Source of the DNA: Limnanthes douglasii subsp. nivea
Lineage: Eukaryota > Streptophyta > Magnoliopsida > Brassicales > Limnanthaceae
Reading direction: 5' to 3'
DNA: 64,000 bases
Assembly (NCBI GenBank): GCA_036936605.1
Contig: JAUPFV010000002.1
Location: 125,224,376-125,288,375, forward strand
The position numbers and the translations under genes were made by a program. The stretch's first letter is position 1. Each line of letters begins with the position of its first letter. Below, piece after piece: positions 31,739 through 42,614 of this stretch. The notes beneath the pieces are model-generated. The model was not told the origin of the DNA. It ran no database searches and was given only the letters and a program-made list of their open reading frames with translations.

Positions 31739-33700
31739 ATGGAAGGCCAGGGGGACGATTTAGTTGATCACTGCGAGGAAAACATGGAGGCGGATGACTT
31801 TCAAGACGACTTGGAATCCAAAGGAGAAAGAGGTCGGCGAGTCGAGAATGCTTTCGATGACTCCGCCCTCTTGGCTCAGAGGAATGAACTTCTGTTGGAA
31901 ATCGAAAGGTTGAAGGCGGAGAAGGAAGCCGCCCAGAGAAATATTCGGTCTGAGATAAGGAGGGAGCCCGTCGAACAAAGGGAGGGACGAGATGTTGAAA
32001 TTCGTCCCAGGAAGAGGGATGATAAATATCGGAGGCGTGAGCGACGGTCTTCAAGGAGGAGAGAAAAATACCCTTCGGACTCAGCTTCCTCAAGCGACTA
32101 TTCGCGGTATAGTACCTCTGAGTCATCTCCTCGAAGGTACCACAGGAAGAAAAAACGTGATCAGAGGCGAACTGGTGCCCGAAGGGGAAGGAGTTCGGAG
32201 AGGAAATCCTCGCGGGAGAAGAGTCGCCACGACCGAGTTGGCGATCGCTCTCATGAGCAGGCGAAGTGCCTTGGGAAGGATGATGTGGGCCCTCGAAATT
32301 CAGAATGGCAGCAGCAATACACTTTGCCCTCCGAGGAGGGTTTGTACTTTTCAAACAACGATAATTTGAGGTCCAACGTTTATCGCACAGGGCATAATTG
32401 GAGAGCTTCCCCTCTGTCCTCAGAGATCTTGGTGGGGAATCTCCCAAAGCATTTTGACATTTCGAAGCTTAAAAAGTTCGACGGGACTCAGGATCCGGAC
32501 AATCACATCGAGCAGTTTAAGAACTTTATGATAAACTTTGACGACGATGATAAGCTCTTATGCAGAGCATTCTCTCAAACTTTCAAGGGAGTGGCATCTA
32601 AATGGTACAACAGGCTACCTCAGGGATCTATTAAGAACTTTGACATGTTCTGGAGTATTTTTAGACAACACTTCGTGGGGAGCAAGAAGTTTCGGGCCAA
32701 CGGAGACACCATAATATACTGTTGACAAAAAGTGGGGGAGAGCCTCAAAAACTACACCAATCGTTTTGTCAAAACCAAAACAGATATGGAATACTGTAGG
32801 GATTCGGTGGCGCTTGCAGCGTTCAGAATGGGATTGCTCCCCGGTTTGTTGAAAGACACGGTGGCAGAAAGCCAAGCGATGACTTTCGGAGCGTTGCTAG
32901 ATCAAGTTGAGAAGAGAATCTTGGTGGAAGAAACCCAAGCCTCAGAAAAAGGGTCCGGAGAGCAATTGGACCATAATCAATTTCAAAGGACTGAATCTAG
33001 CTCTCAGGGCCCTCGGTCGACCGTTCAAGCTAAAAGCACGGGTCAGTATCCTCCAAGGCAAAAATCAAATCAGCAGTATTATGGCAATCAATCAAACCAC
33101 AATCAAGGGGGAAGATACATGTCAAACAAATGGACTCGGCCCGACTACTATGCGGAGTTAACGGAAAATGTCGCTGCAATATTTGATAAAGCTAAATCTT
33201 CGGTCACGTTCAGGAAGCCCTTTCCCATACAAACACCGAGGGAGAGCAGAAGCGTTAACAAATATTGCAAGTATCACGAGGATGTGGGCCACGACACCAA
33301 AGATTGCATAGCCTTGAAGAAGGAGGTGCAGGCTCTCATCGAGAATGGAATGCTGTTGGAGTATGTCAAGAAACACTCCCAGAAAAACGCCGTGGTAAAA
33401 GCTGTCTCGAAGAACACTGACACAGCCATGGTAATTTCCGAAGGGGTTGACGATTTTGACATCGAGCAAGAGTATTTGGACCCAAAAGTCGGGAGGAACA
33501 ATGTAAACTTGGTCGAAGAGGAAATTCCGAGGGGAAAGGTGGATAGTCTTTGTGCATTTTTTGAGTCCTTAGCAATCTTTGGCGGAGACACTATCGCAGG
33601 GAATTCGAACAGTTCTCGCAAAAGGCACATGGTGAATTTGACCACCCAGATCGAAGCTGGAGTCTCCGCACAAATGCATCGATCGCCTTCTCCTATTATT
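31739..33700 (+). pseudogene. gag: gag of element D, one nonsense codon
   Basis: ATG at 31,739 (MEGQGDDLVDHCEENMEADD). N-terminal acidic and coiled part, an RS-rich basic section (31,980-32,230), capsid core (ILVGNLPKHFDISKLKKFDG; DDDDKLLCRAFSQTFKGVAS; FWSIFRQHFVGSKKF). TGA at 32,723-32,725 falls where relatives have a sense codon (the frame continues QKVGESLKNYTNRFVKT). The knuckle YCKYHEDVGHDTKDC follows near 33,265 with C-X2-H-X4-H-X4-C spacing. The nonsense codon would truncate Gag before the C-terminal part of capsid and the knuckle. Confidence 0.88.
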
Positions 33701-34206
33701 TGTTTTGATGATGATGATATGCGTAATGTTGCAGGCCCTCATGAGGACGCTGTAGTGATCGCGGCGGGCATTGCCGGGGATCAGATTCAAAAAATACTCA
33801 TCGACACAGGAAGCTCTGCGAACATCTTGTTTATGAGTACTTACCGCCGCATTTCTGACCCACCGGTCATCCGAAGATCTGATAGAACGATAGTGGGTTT
33901 CACTGGTGCCACAGCGGTTGTCGTGGGAGAATGCAATGTATGGTGGAGTTGGGTCGTGGACCATTCAAAAAAGAAGTGGAGGTACTCTTCATTGTGGTTG
34001 ACGCACCCACCTCATATAATGCTATCCTGGGTCGCTCTTGGTTGTCTCGGATGCATGGCGTCATCTCCATGGTGTATCAATGTCTAAAGTATGTGATCGG
34101 GAACAATATTGGTACGGTCAGAAGTAGCCAGAAGATGGCACGAGAATGCTACCAAATCGCCCTGTCTTCCAAAGGAGTTCGAGGGGGGCCCTCTGACTCA
34201 GCATAG
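33701..34206 (+). pseudogene. Protease region of element D with frameshift, ending at UAG
   Basis: GPHEDAVVIAAGIAGDQIQ leads to DTGSS at 33,803-33,817. The frame used by gag runs on to 34,087 with unrelated residues after VVGEC, while the continuing protease sequence (ELGRGPFKKEVEVLFIVV; YNAILGRSWLSRMHGVIS) is in another frame from about 33,930. UAG at 34,204-34,206 is followed by CAA UUA, the same bases as in the well-known leaky stop of tobacco mosaic virus. Confidence 0.85.
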
Positions 34207-34212
34207 CAATTA
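34204..34212 (+). promoter_or_regulatory. Candidate readthrough stop UAG CAA UUA (element D)
   Basis: UAG CAA UUA matches the type I CARYYA readthrough consensus completely. The frame is open on both sides: PSDSA before, QLKGPPLEV after, continuing to 36,732. Confidence 0.6.
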
Positions 34213-37200
34213 AAGGGGCCACCCCTCGAGGTCATCTCTTGTGATGATCCGAGGGAGGCCCCCGGATTTCAGGTCCCGGAGGAGGATTCTGCGACACACG
34301 AGTTCGCGGCTGGCAAAGTTCTGAAAATAGGGGTCCATCTCTCCCCCAAATTTAAAGGGAAGTTAATTGCTTTCTTATCTGATAAGCTCGATATGTTTGC
34401 TTGGTGTGCACAGGATGTCACTGGTGTGCCGACGGAGATTATATGTCACCAGCTTGCCTTGCGATCGGATGTCCGACCAATAGTCCAAAAAAGAAGGCCT
34501 GTCTCCCCGGAAAAGGCCTCAGCAATTTTGTTGGAGGTCGAACGACTTTTAAGTATTGGTCATATTCGCGAGTCGCATTATCCCTTATGGGCGTCAAATC
34601 CGGTGTTGGTGAGGAAGAAAAACGACAAGTGGAGAATGTGTATCGACTTCACAGACTTGAACCGCGCTTGTCCTAAGGATCCTTTTCCTGTCCCGCACAT
34701 TGATCAGTTAGTGGACTCGACCTCCGGAAATCGATTGCTATCTTTTATGGATGCTTACTCGGGGTACAATCAAATCCGATTGGCTGCTAACGATGAGGAG
34801 AGCACTTCTTTTATTACTGGGCGGGGTCTATACTGTTACAAGGTCATGCCGTTCGGGTTAAAAAACGCGGGGGCAACTTATCAGCGCCTGGTTAATAAAA
34901 CTTTCGAGGAGCAGATTGGGCAGAATATGGAAGCTTATATCGACGATATGTTGGTGAAGAGTGAGAAAGACGATGACCATTTTGCTGACCTCACAGAGAC
35001 ATTCCACAACTTGCGTAGAGTCAATCTCAAGCTCAATCCAGAAAAGTGTATTTTTGGAGTACGGTCGGGTAAATTCCTTGGCTATATGATCAGTGAAAAA
35101 GGCATTGAGGCGGACCCGGAGCAGTTAATAGCGTTGATCACCATGAGTCCTCCTCGAAACATTAAAGAGGTGCAAATCCTGACAGGACGATTGGCTGCTC
35201 TAAATCGATTCATTTCCCGCTCGTCGGACAAGTGTGCCCCGTTCTTTAAAGTGTTGCGGAATGCGAAGCAATTTTGTTGGACCGAAGAATGTTCGACGGC
35301 GTTTCGTCAAATTCAGGAGTATCTAACCTCTCCGGAAGTTTTATCTAAACCCTTGGTGGGGGAGACGTTGATTGTTTACGTAGCGGTATCTGAGTGTGCT
35401 ATCAGTGCTGTTCTCCTCCGAGAAGCTGACTCCCTCCTAAGGCCAATTTATTATGTCAGCAAAAGTTTGCTGGACGCCGAAAAGCGGTATCTTACCTTGG
35501 AGAAGGTGGCTTTGGCGTTGGTGACAGCGGCGCGAAAGATGAGACCTTACTTTCAAGCCCATCCAATTGTGGTTCGAACAACGTTTCCTCTAAAGAGTCT
35601 ACTACAACGACCAGACATTTCTGGCAGAATGACTAAGTGGTCCGTAGAGCTGGGAGACTTCGACCTAATATTTGAGCCTCGAACGGCGATAAAGGCACAG
35701 GTTTTAGCAGATTTTCTGGTTGAATTCCACTCCGACAGGGACGAACATGAGGTATCTGATATAGTTGCCGAGGAAGAATGGGTAATACGAATGGATGGGG
35801 GGTCGAACATCTCAGGCAGTGGGGCAGGTGTTCAGTTAATATCCCCGCAAGGGGTAGCTATTTTCCAAGCCATCCGTTTCGGTTTCAAAGCTACTAATAA
35901 TGAGGCTGAGTATGAAGCAGCTTTAGCCGGCCTACGCTTAGCTCAAATATGCGGGGCTCGACGGGTAAAATTGGTCAGTGATTCTCAGCTGGTAATAAAT
36001 CAGGCTTCGGGGGAGTCTGAGGCGAGGAAGGAAACACTGGTACAATATTTGAAGTTGATGAAAGATTTGGCGTCGGGTTTTGAGGGCGTCAAGTTCGAAC
36101 ATGTCCGACGAGAATTGAATGCCGTCCCAGATTCTCTTGCTTCTGCTTCGCAGACAGAAGGTTATCCCTGGGTTTTGGTCCAGACATGCTCGTCGATCTC
36201 AATTAGTAAGGACCATGTGATGAACGTCTCGGAGGAAAATCATGCGATCACACCTGATTGGAGAACAGTCCTCATTGATTTTTTGGCTCATGACGTTTTG
36301 CCCGCCGACAAATATGAAGCCAGAAAAGTTAGATTCAAGTCTCATGGTTACATTTTGCTGGGCGGGTCGCTGTATAAGAAATCTCTGAGTCGGCCATTAC
36401 TGAGGTGCTTGAATGGACCCGAGTCACAAATTATCCTCTCCGAGTTACACGACGGTGAAGGATCTGCTCATTGTGGATATAAAGCTCTGATACGTAGGGT
36501 ATTCTTGGCAGGTTATTATTGGCCAACTATTTCGGCTGATGCAAAAGATCTGGTCAAACGTTGTGACACGTGCCAGCGGTATGCTAATGTAATTCACAAA
36601 CCAGGAGCATTGATGGAAAGCATCTCAGAGGCAGTTCCTTTTGACAGATGGGGCATTGACTTGGTTGGACCTCTATCGATGGCCTCTGGGGGCAGACAGA
36701 CGATAATTGTGGCCGTTGATTATTTTTCTAAGTGAGTGGAAGCTGAGCCACTCGCGGGAACGAAAGCCAAGGACGTGATCAAATTTGTTTTGTCTAACAT
36801 TTGTTGTCGTTTTGGTGTACCATTGCAGATTACAACGGACAATGGTCCACAGTTTGATAACAAAGAATTTCAGAGTTTTTGTGTGTCAAGGGGCATACGA
36901 CAATGTTTCTCGGCACCATTTCACCCTCAGGCAAATGGCCATGTGGAAGTAACTAATCGCACCATCCTCGACGGGTTGAGAAAGAACTTAGAAGGTAAGG
37001 TGGGGAAATGGTCCGACTATTTACAGGAGGTGTTGTGGGCATATCGAACGACCCCACGAACAGCCACCGTCGTGTCCCCTTTTGCCTTAGTTTATGGAAT
37101 GGATGTCGTGGTCCCTCCGGAGATCCTCTTCCCTTCACATCGAATAGCAACTTATGACTCAGACACCAATGACGAGCATAGAGCATTGGCTTTAGACTTG

Positions 37201-37494
37201 GTGGAGGAAAAGAGACAGCGGGCGCAGCTGACTTCCCTTCACTATCAAACTCTTATGAGGAGTCGATATGCATCCAAAGTCAACCATAGGGACTTTCAGG
37301 TGGGAGACAAGGTCCTACGGAAAATTTTCTTACACACTAAGGATAAGAGTTTGGGGAAGTTGGGCCCTAATTGGGAAGGCCCTTATGAGGTCACCGAAAG
37401 GATTAAACCAGGCACATATCAGTTGAAAGATAGAGATGGACGATGTCTCCGATTACCTTGGAATATTGAGCATTTAAAGTTATACCTTGATTAG
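34207..37494 (+). pseudogene. pol: RT, dual RNase H and integrase of element D, one nonsense codon
   Basis: Open from the UAG to TGA at 36,733-36,735, then open again to 37,494. RT: HYPLWASNPVLVRKKND, WRMCIDFTDLNRACPKD, FMDAYSGYNQIRL, YIDDMLVKS (YIDDM 34,935-34,949). First RNase H near 35,350-35,720 lacks the usual catalytic aspartate (IVYVAVSECAISAVLL). Archaeal-type RNase H near 35,780-36,160 keeps MDGGSN, NNEAEYEAALAG and SDSQLV. Integrase: zinc finger with ELHDGEGSAHCG and KRCDTCQRY; catalytic Asp in WGIDLVGP, Asp in TTDNGPQFD, Glu in HPQANGHVEV. The TGA falls in VDYFSK-VEAEP where B encodes Trp. The C-terminal part ends PWNIEHLKLYLD. Confidence 0.92.
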
Positions 37495-37647
37495 CTGAGC
37501 CGGGTGACATTGCATTTCTTTTCACTTTCTATGTATCCCTTGAAACAAATTTTGGTGAGGGCACACTCTTTCCTACCCTGTTAGGCACAGGAAGGTTTTA
37601 ATGAGGTGTTTAGGTGATCCCATTAATACAAAGTTTCTTTGCCTTTA
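37495..37647 (+). other. Spacer after integrase in element D
   Basis: Short non-coding stretch. It shares CACTCTTTCCT and AGGTTTTAATGAGGTGTT with the same position in B (47,250-47,300). Confidence 0.6.
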
Positions 37648-38045
37648 ACTATTTTTTGAGTCACATTAACATGTGCCTCGAATTGTTGTCCCTCGCACTA
37701 TTTTTTGAGTCACAATAACATGTGCCTCGAATTATTGTCCCTCGCACTATTTTTTGAGTCACAGTAACATGTGCCTCGAATTGTTGTCCCTCACACTATT
37801 TTTTGAGTCACAGTAACGTGTGCCTCGAATTGCTGTCCTTCGAATTATTTTCTGAGCCACAGTCAGATTAAAGTGTGCCACGATGTTTTGGGACCTTCAA
37901 ACTATTCTTCGGGTCACATTAAAGTGTGCCGCGATGTTTTGGGACATTCAAACTATTCTTCGGGTTCCATTAAGGTGGGCCACGATGTTTTGGGACTTTC
38001 GAACTATCCTTCGGGTCACTTTAAGGTGTGCCTCGAAGCCACTCT
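37648..38045 (+). repeat. 3'UTR tandem arrays of 49-bp and 51-bp units (element D)
   Basis: ACTATTTTTTGAGTCAC-type units start at 37,648, 37,697, 37,746, 37,795 and 37,844, exactly 49 bp apart. ACTATTCTTCGGGT units then start at 37,901, 37,952 and 38,003, 51 bp apart, and carry CGATGTTTTGGGAC. The two families are related. Confidence 0.92.
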
Positions 38046-38099
38046 CAGTTATGAATCAGAACATTTTTTCCTTAAAATTATTTTCGGAGACCCTACAAA

Positions 38100-38560
38100 T
38101 TTGTTCGAAGGCCTCGTTGCAAGTATCAAACTTGCTAAAATTATTTAAGTATGAATTGTTCGAAGGCCAAGCGGATTCGCCTTCGAAGGCCTCGTTGCAA
38201 GATCAAACTTGCTAAAATCATTTAAGTATAAAATTTGCTAAAATTATTTAAGTATGAATTGTTCGAAGGCCAAGCGGATTAGCATTCGAAGGCCTCATTG
38301 CAAGTATAAAATTTGCTAAAATTATTTAAGTATGAATTGTTCGAAGGCCAAGCGGATTGGCATTCGAAGGCCTCATTGCACGTATAAAACTTGCTAAATA
38401 TATCTTAGTAAAAATTGTTCGAAGGCCAAGTAAGTTGGAATTCGAAGGCTTTATTGCAAGCATAACACTAGTTGTTCGAAGGCCAATATATTTGATAAAA
38501 TTTGTGAATTTATCCGAGTACTCATTGTCCGAAGGGTTAATGACATCATAGTTCGAAGCA
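38100..38560 (+). repeat. 3'UTR tandem array of about 78-bp units (element D)
   Basis: AATTGTTCGAAGGCCAAG occurs at about 38,154, 38,257, 38,335, 38,413 and 38,470. Units contain ATTCGAAGGCCTCATTGCA and CTTGCTAAAATTATTTAAGT. Spacing is 103, 78, 78 and about 57 bp. Confidence 0.88.
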
Positions 38561-38725
38561 AAATTTTTCTAACTGATAATCATTATGAACTTGTTCCAGA
38601 TACAATACATTGACAAGTTAAATATTCAGTGCTCTTACAAAGTTAAAGTAGCACAGCAAGCTACAACCATTACAAAAAGAGGCCTTTTTTAGACCATACA
38701 CAAAAAACTGCCTACAGCGCCTTAT

Positions 38726-41700
38726 TCAATCGGCATTTTTCGAGGTGTCACTCCCTTCACCCCCTGACTCTTCACTCTCGCTTACGACTATTTGAGGAGG
38801 GCGAAGTTCTGGGGGGACAAGCTTCCAAAAAGGCCCCAGGTCATATTCAGGGTGATCGGTGTATATCTGGGTCAATAAGCCGGCTCGAGTGGCAGCATCC
38901 CGAGCCTGGAATTTCTTCGAACATGTGGCTGCATAAGCATCCACAGCTTTATCCTTTGCCTCTTCGATTTCTACTGGGAAACCTTTGATCTTTCTCTCTA
39001 ATTTATTGCGCTCTCCAACTACTTTTCGAAGAGCCTCAGTACATTGCTCGAATCCATCGCAAGCCTTGCGATGCCCTGTTTTGTATTCAGATATCATCAG
39101 CTCTTGGGCATCAGTCTTTTTCTTGTATAAGTCCCTCTCTTTCTGGCAACAATGCTCTAGTATCGTCACATAATGCTCAGCGGCAGAAAGACGCTCGTAC
39201 AAGGCATCAGCCTGGCCTTCAACCACTGCGTACTCCTTCTTGGCCTCCTCGAGCTGAGCGGCAGCAACTGATGCTTTGAACTTATAGTAATTTTTGCGCT
39301 TTTCTAGATGGTGCATCTTTTTTCCCTGGTTCACCGAAGTGTGTAATATTCTTCGAAGACTCATTGAGAACTCATCATCCAGGGGGACCTCGAAGGAGCT
39401 TGAAGGAGATCCTAAGGCTGCTGAGTCAAATTCGGAGAAGTTACCACAGGCAATGTCTGGATGGATGAGTAGTGGAGGGTTTGTTCGAGGAGCAGGGATA
39501 GGAGCTAGCGATGGGTTGTTTTCCAGGGAAGCTGGGTGAGAAGCCTCAGTAAGAGGCGAATGGAAGGACTGGTAGGAAGCTTTCCTGGGTGACTGGCCAC
39601 CCCTGTTTTCAACATCATTTGCGATACTGTGGACTTCTCTTTCGAAATTAGTCTCTTCGTTATTATTAGGGGTTTCTCCCCCCTCGGATTGTTCTTCGAT
39701 GGGCTCAAGAAGAATCCCTTTTCCCTTTAAGTCTTTTTTCTTGCCATCTTTCCTTTATGGGAGGATGGGAGCAGAGAGAGGAGCAATGGACTTTGATGGA
39801 ACGATGATATTTGTTCGAAGGACCTCACTTGTTCGAGGAACTTCACTTGTTCGAGGGACTTCGCTTGTTCGAGGGGTTTTTGAACTTGGTGTCCCTGGAT
39901 TATCTGAGGAGGGAGGTTGTTGATTGTTAGTCACTACCTTGGGATTCAGTGGTTGAGCTGGTGCTACTTCCTCTTCTGAGGGTTCTTCCAAGTGACTTTG
40001 CGACCGAGAGCGTTTGGGTAGATAAATTGTCACATCCTTTTGGCTACACCGCTCTAATACCTCCCTCTCCGAAGGCGGCGTCATTAACCTACTCATACTA
40101 AGGCGGTCGAGGGGATTCAGCCTCCATAATCAACTCCTCGCCAGATTGTCATCGGTAAAGCACTGCCGAAATCGATTGTCCCATTTATCTTTTGCCCACA
40201 GGCGAAGATTGGTGAAAATGGTTGTAGCTCCCTCGACATACTCTGTGTAGGGTTTGGATATGCCGGTCATAGCTGAAACAGAGTATAGAGGATAAGAATG
40301 TTTACCAACAACATGTTGTTCGAAGACACATGTATCTTCGAGGGTGTATATTTTTTTCGAAGGACTTATAAAGTTCGAAGAAGAAATATACTTAGAAAAA
40401 TGCAGATTCACAAGTTTTAAAATCAAGAGCGCATCGTGAGTCGAGGAGTGTTAAATTCGAGGAGTAAAAAGCAGAGCTAGTACTTACATTTCATGGTCCA
40501 TTTCAAAGAAAGCTTATGCGGATTCGAAGGAGTGGCTTCTGATCCGGTCTCCCAGCAACCAGAGAAAAAGAGGAATTGTTGCCTCCATTTTTTGTAAGCC
40601 TCCAATAGGTCCTTCAATATTTTTTGCCCCCGATTGAATGTCAATGAATAGAAAGGGAAGTAAGGATTTCGAGCAAGACCAGCAAGACCAATGATTTGTT
40701 CCAGTGAAAATTCTTGGCCTGAGAGCCTTGAGGCCATTATGCAAGCCATTAAGGTGAACCACATATTGGGCCCAACCTGTGAGGGACAGAGATCTATCTT
40801 CGAGAGATATTCAATAAAGAAGGGGTCTAAGGGATACCTTATCCCCCAGTTCATGATTTCTGTATAGACCACCACCTCATGGTCCCTCACAGATAAGGGC
40901 GTCTCTCCCTCGGAGGGAAATCTGATGTTGACATATTGAGGGATGCCCCATCGAGCCCTAAGCATTGTTTCCTCTGCCTTTGAAAAATACTTATACTTGA
41001 TATTGGCAAGGGCCACCATGTGCTTATTCTCAATGCCCCTAATATTATTGCCGGCAATATTGTCTAACTCCAAGGGAAAAGTAATATCCCCTTTAGATTT
41101 TGGAGCAATCCGGCGAGCTTGTTCCTCGGATATTGCCGAAGAAGAGGTACCACCATTTGCAGGGCCCGACGAGGAGGTAATAGGCAATCTCTGTCCGAGG
41201 AGTTTGTTGAAAGGTTTCATAACTATGGGGTCTAACGTTTCTTCATGCCTAATCTGCATATCTTCCTCGGTAATAAGCGTTCTTGAGGGGGAGAATTGAG
41301 TACCATGGATGGTCATGGACGGCGTGGAGGGCAGACTAGACACATCCGTTCCTTGTCTTCGAGGAGGGCTTTCGGTATTGTGTTGCAAGTCTTGCCTTCG
41401 AGGAGGACTGTCAGTATTATGTTTCAAGTCTTGCCTTCGAAGAGGACTGCCAGAGTTACGATGATGGTCTTGTTTTCGAAGAGGACTAACTGAGTTCCGA
41501 GGAGGACTCCTCGAAGTCCTTCGAGGACTTAGAGATTTTTGGGGGAGATTTTCAACATTAATTGGGGCAGTTGGTTCTCGAATTGTTAGGGAAGTCTCCC
41601 TGGCCCGCTTTCGCTCGTGAGAACCTTTTCTGTCTCTATGGGATTTTTTCCTCTTCGAACCTCATGAATGCTTGTGAGATCTTTCTTTGCCCATTTCTCT

Positions 41701-41907
41701 TGGAGGGTTTGTTTCGCTGAGCAAGCTTTGACGAGCTACTTCACGAGGGATAATGGCGGTCGAATTGTGCGAAGGAGGCCAGGCACCAAAAAACGTTGTA
41801 GTCGGTGGTGGGGGACGAGGCCTTACGTCTTCACCAGCACCAACCCTCTCTTCGAATCGTTTACTAATCAACAACCACTCAGGAATTCGACGGGGCTTGT
41901 TCGCCAA
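38726..41907 (-). pseudogene. Antisense gene of element D (aORF), spliced, with stops
   Basis: Start MANKPRRIPEWLLISKRF at 41,907. N-terminal S/R/P-rich part with SPPRRQDL-type repeats; conserved central domain (40,490-41,110: RARWGIPQYVNIRFP; NWGIRYPLDPFFIEYLS; DLCPSQVGPNMWFTLMACIM), which resembles the putative gypsy-type transposon domain (Pfam PF04195) by its P-Q-PN-W pattern. Intron 40,273-40,487 (GTAAGT...TTTCAG, phase 1). The second exon reads ISKPYTEYVEGATTIFTNLR, then TGA near 40,130, RTSEV repeats, TAA near 39,755, and a coiled-coil tail ending LGPFWKLVPPELRPP plus an acidic end. Stops also occur near 41,660. Role unknown; the protein is conserved between Tat families. Confidence 0.75.
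40273..40487 (-). other. Phase-1 intron in the element D antisense gene
   Basis: Donor T|GTAAGTACT and acceptor CTCTGTTTCAG on the minus strand, 215 bp. Joining gives an ORF that aligns through the junction with the antisense proteins of B and E. Confidence 0.75.
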
Positions 41908-41963
41908 CTTTATCTCTCTAGAACTAATTGAACAGAAGTTGCATTAATGAAGGAAAAGGTTGG

Positions 41964-41971
41964 TATTTATA
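41964..41971 (-). promoter_or_regulatory. TATA box of the element D antisense gene
   Basis: CTCTATAAATACC on the minus strand, 57 bp upstream of the ATG at 41,907. B and E have TATA-like boxes about 100 bp upstream of the corresponding ATG. Confidence 0.6.
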
Positions 41972-41999
41972 GAGTACTAGTGGGCTTTCTTGACAGATG

Positions 42000-42598
42000 A
42001 GGCCCGGGGACATTTTTGCGTTGTTTGCCTAGGGGTACGATGGTCAACATAGGTGGACATTGTTCGGCCGCCTAGCTATAGCAGAAGGTGAAGAGTTTTG
42101 TGTCAGAAATTGTCACGGGAAGGGGAAGAGTTTTCTGACAACAATGTCAGAAGAATTGCTACCGTTTCTTCAGAAGTACGATGACATCGGTGTTTGTACA
42201 ATGACATCATCAATCCTAGCAAACTTTTTCGCCTAAGTACATAATTATCCGATGACTATCTGGCTGAAAAAGTTGCAACGATTGAGGGGGCTACTCGGTA
42301 TAACAGAAATTCGAAGGGATCTTTGTAGATATTCGAGGAGGCTTTCAAGCCATTCGAAGACAGAAATTCGAAGGGATCTTTGCAGAAATTCAAAGGGATT
42401 TTGGTAGATATTCGAGGAGGCTTTCAAGTCATTCGAAGAGGTTGTGGGTGGCAAAGAGATTTCGTGGAGCGACTTTTTGCCTAAGAAGTCTATGGCCTCA
42501 ATAATACTAAGGGACTTATGAAGTTCGAAGGAGCAACTTTTCGAAGAGATTTTGGCCGGTCAGGAGAATTATTCAGTCTTAGCAAAACGATTTTTACT
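42000..42598. other. Region between antisense promoter and 3' LTR of element D
   Basis: Non-coding. Contains a duplicated segment (42,308-42,440) with ATTCGAAGGGATCTTTG and ATTCGAGGAGGCTTTCAAG, and several TTCGAAG words. Confidence 0.5.
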
Positions 42599-42614
42599 AA
42601 GACTGGGGGGCTAC
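42599..42614 (+). other. Polypurine tract of element D
   Basis: AAGACTGGGGGGCTAC immediately precedes the 3' LTR. A G-rich purine run here is the usual plus-strand primer of LTR retrotransposons. Confidence 0.65.

Noticed and set aside
31650..32447. 265-codon minus-strand ORF opposite gag of element D
   Set aside because: Shadow of the RS-rich gag coding region; it runs into the LTR side with no promoter or conserved motif.
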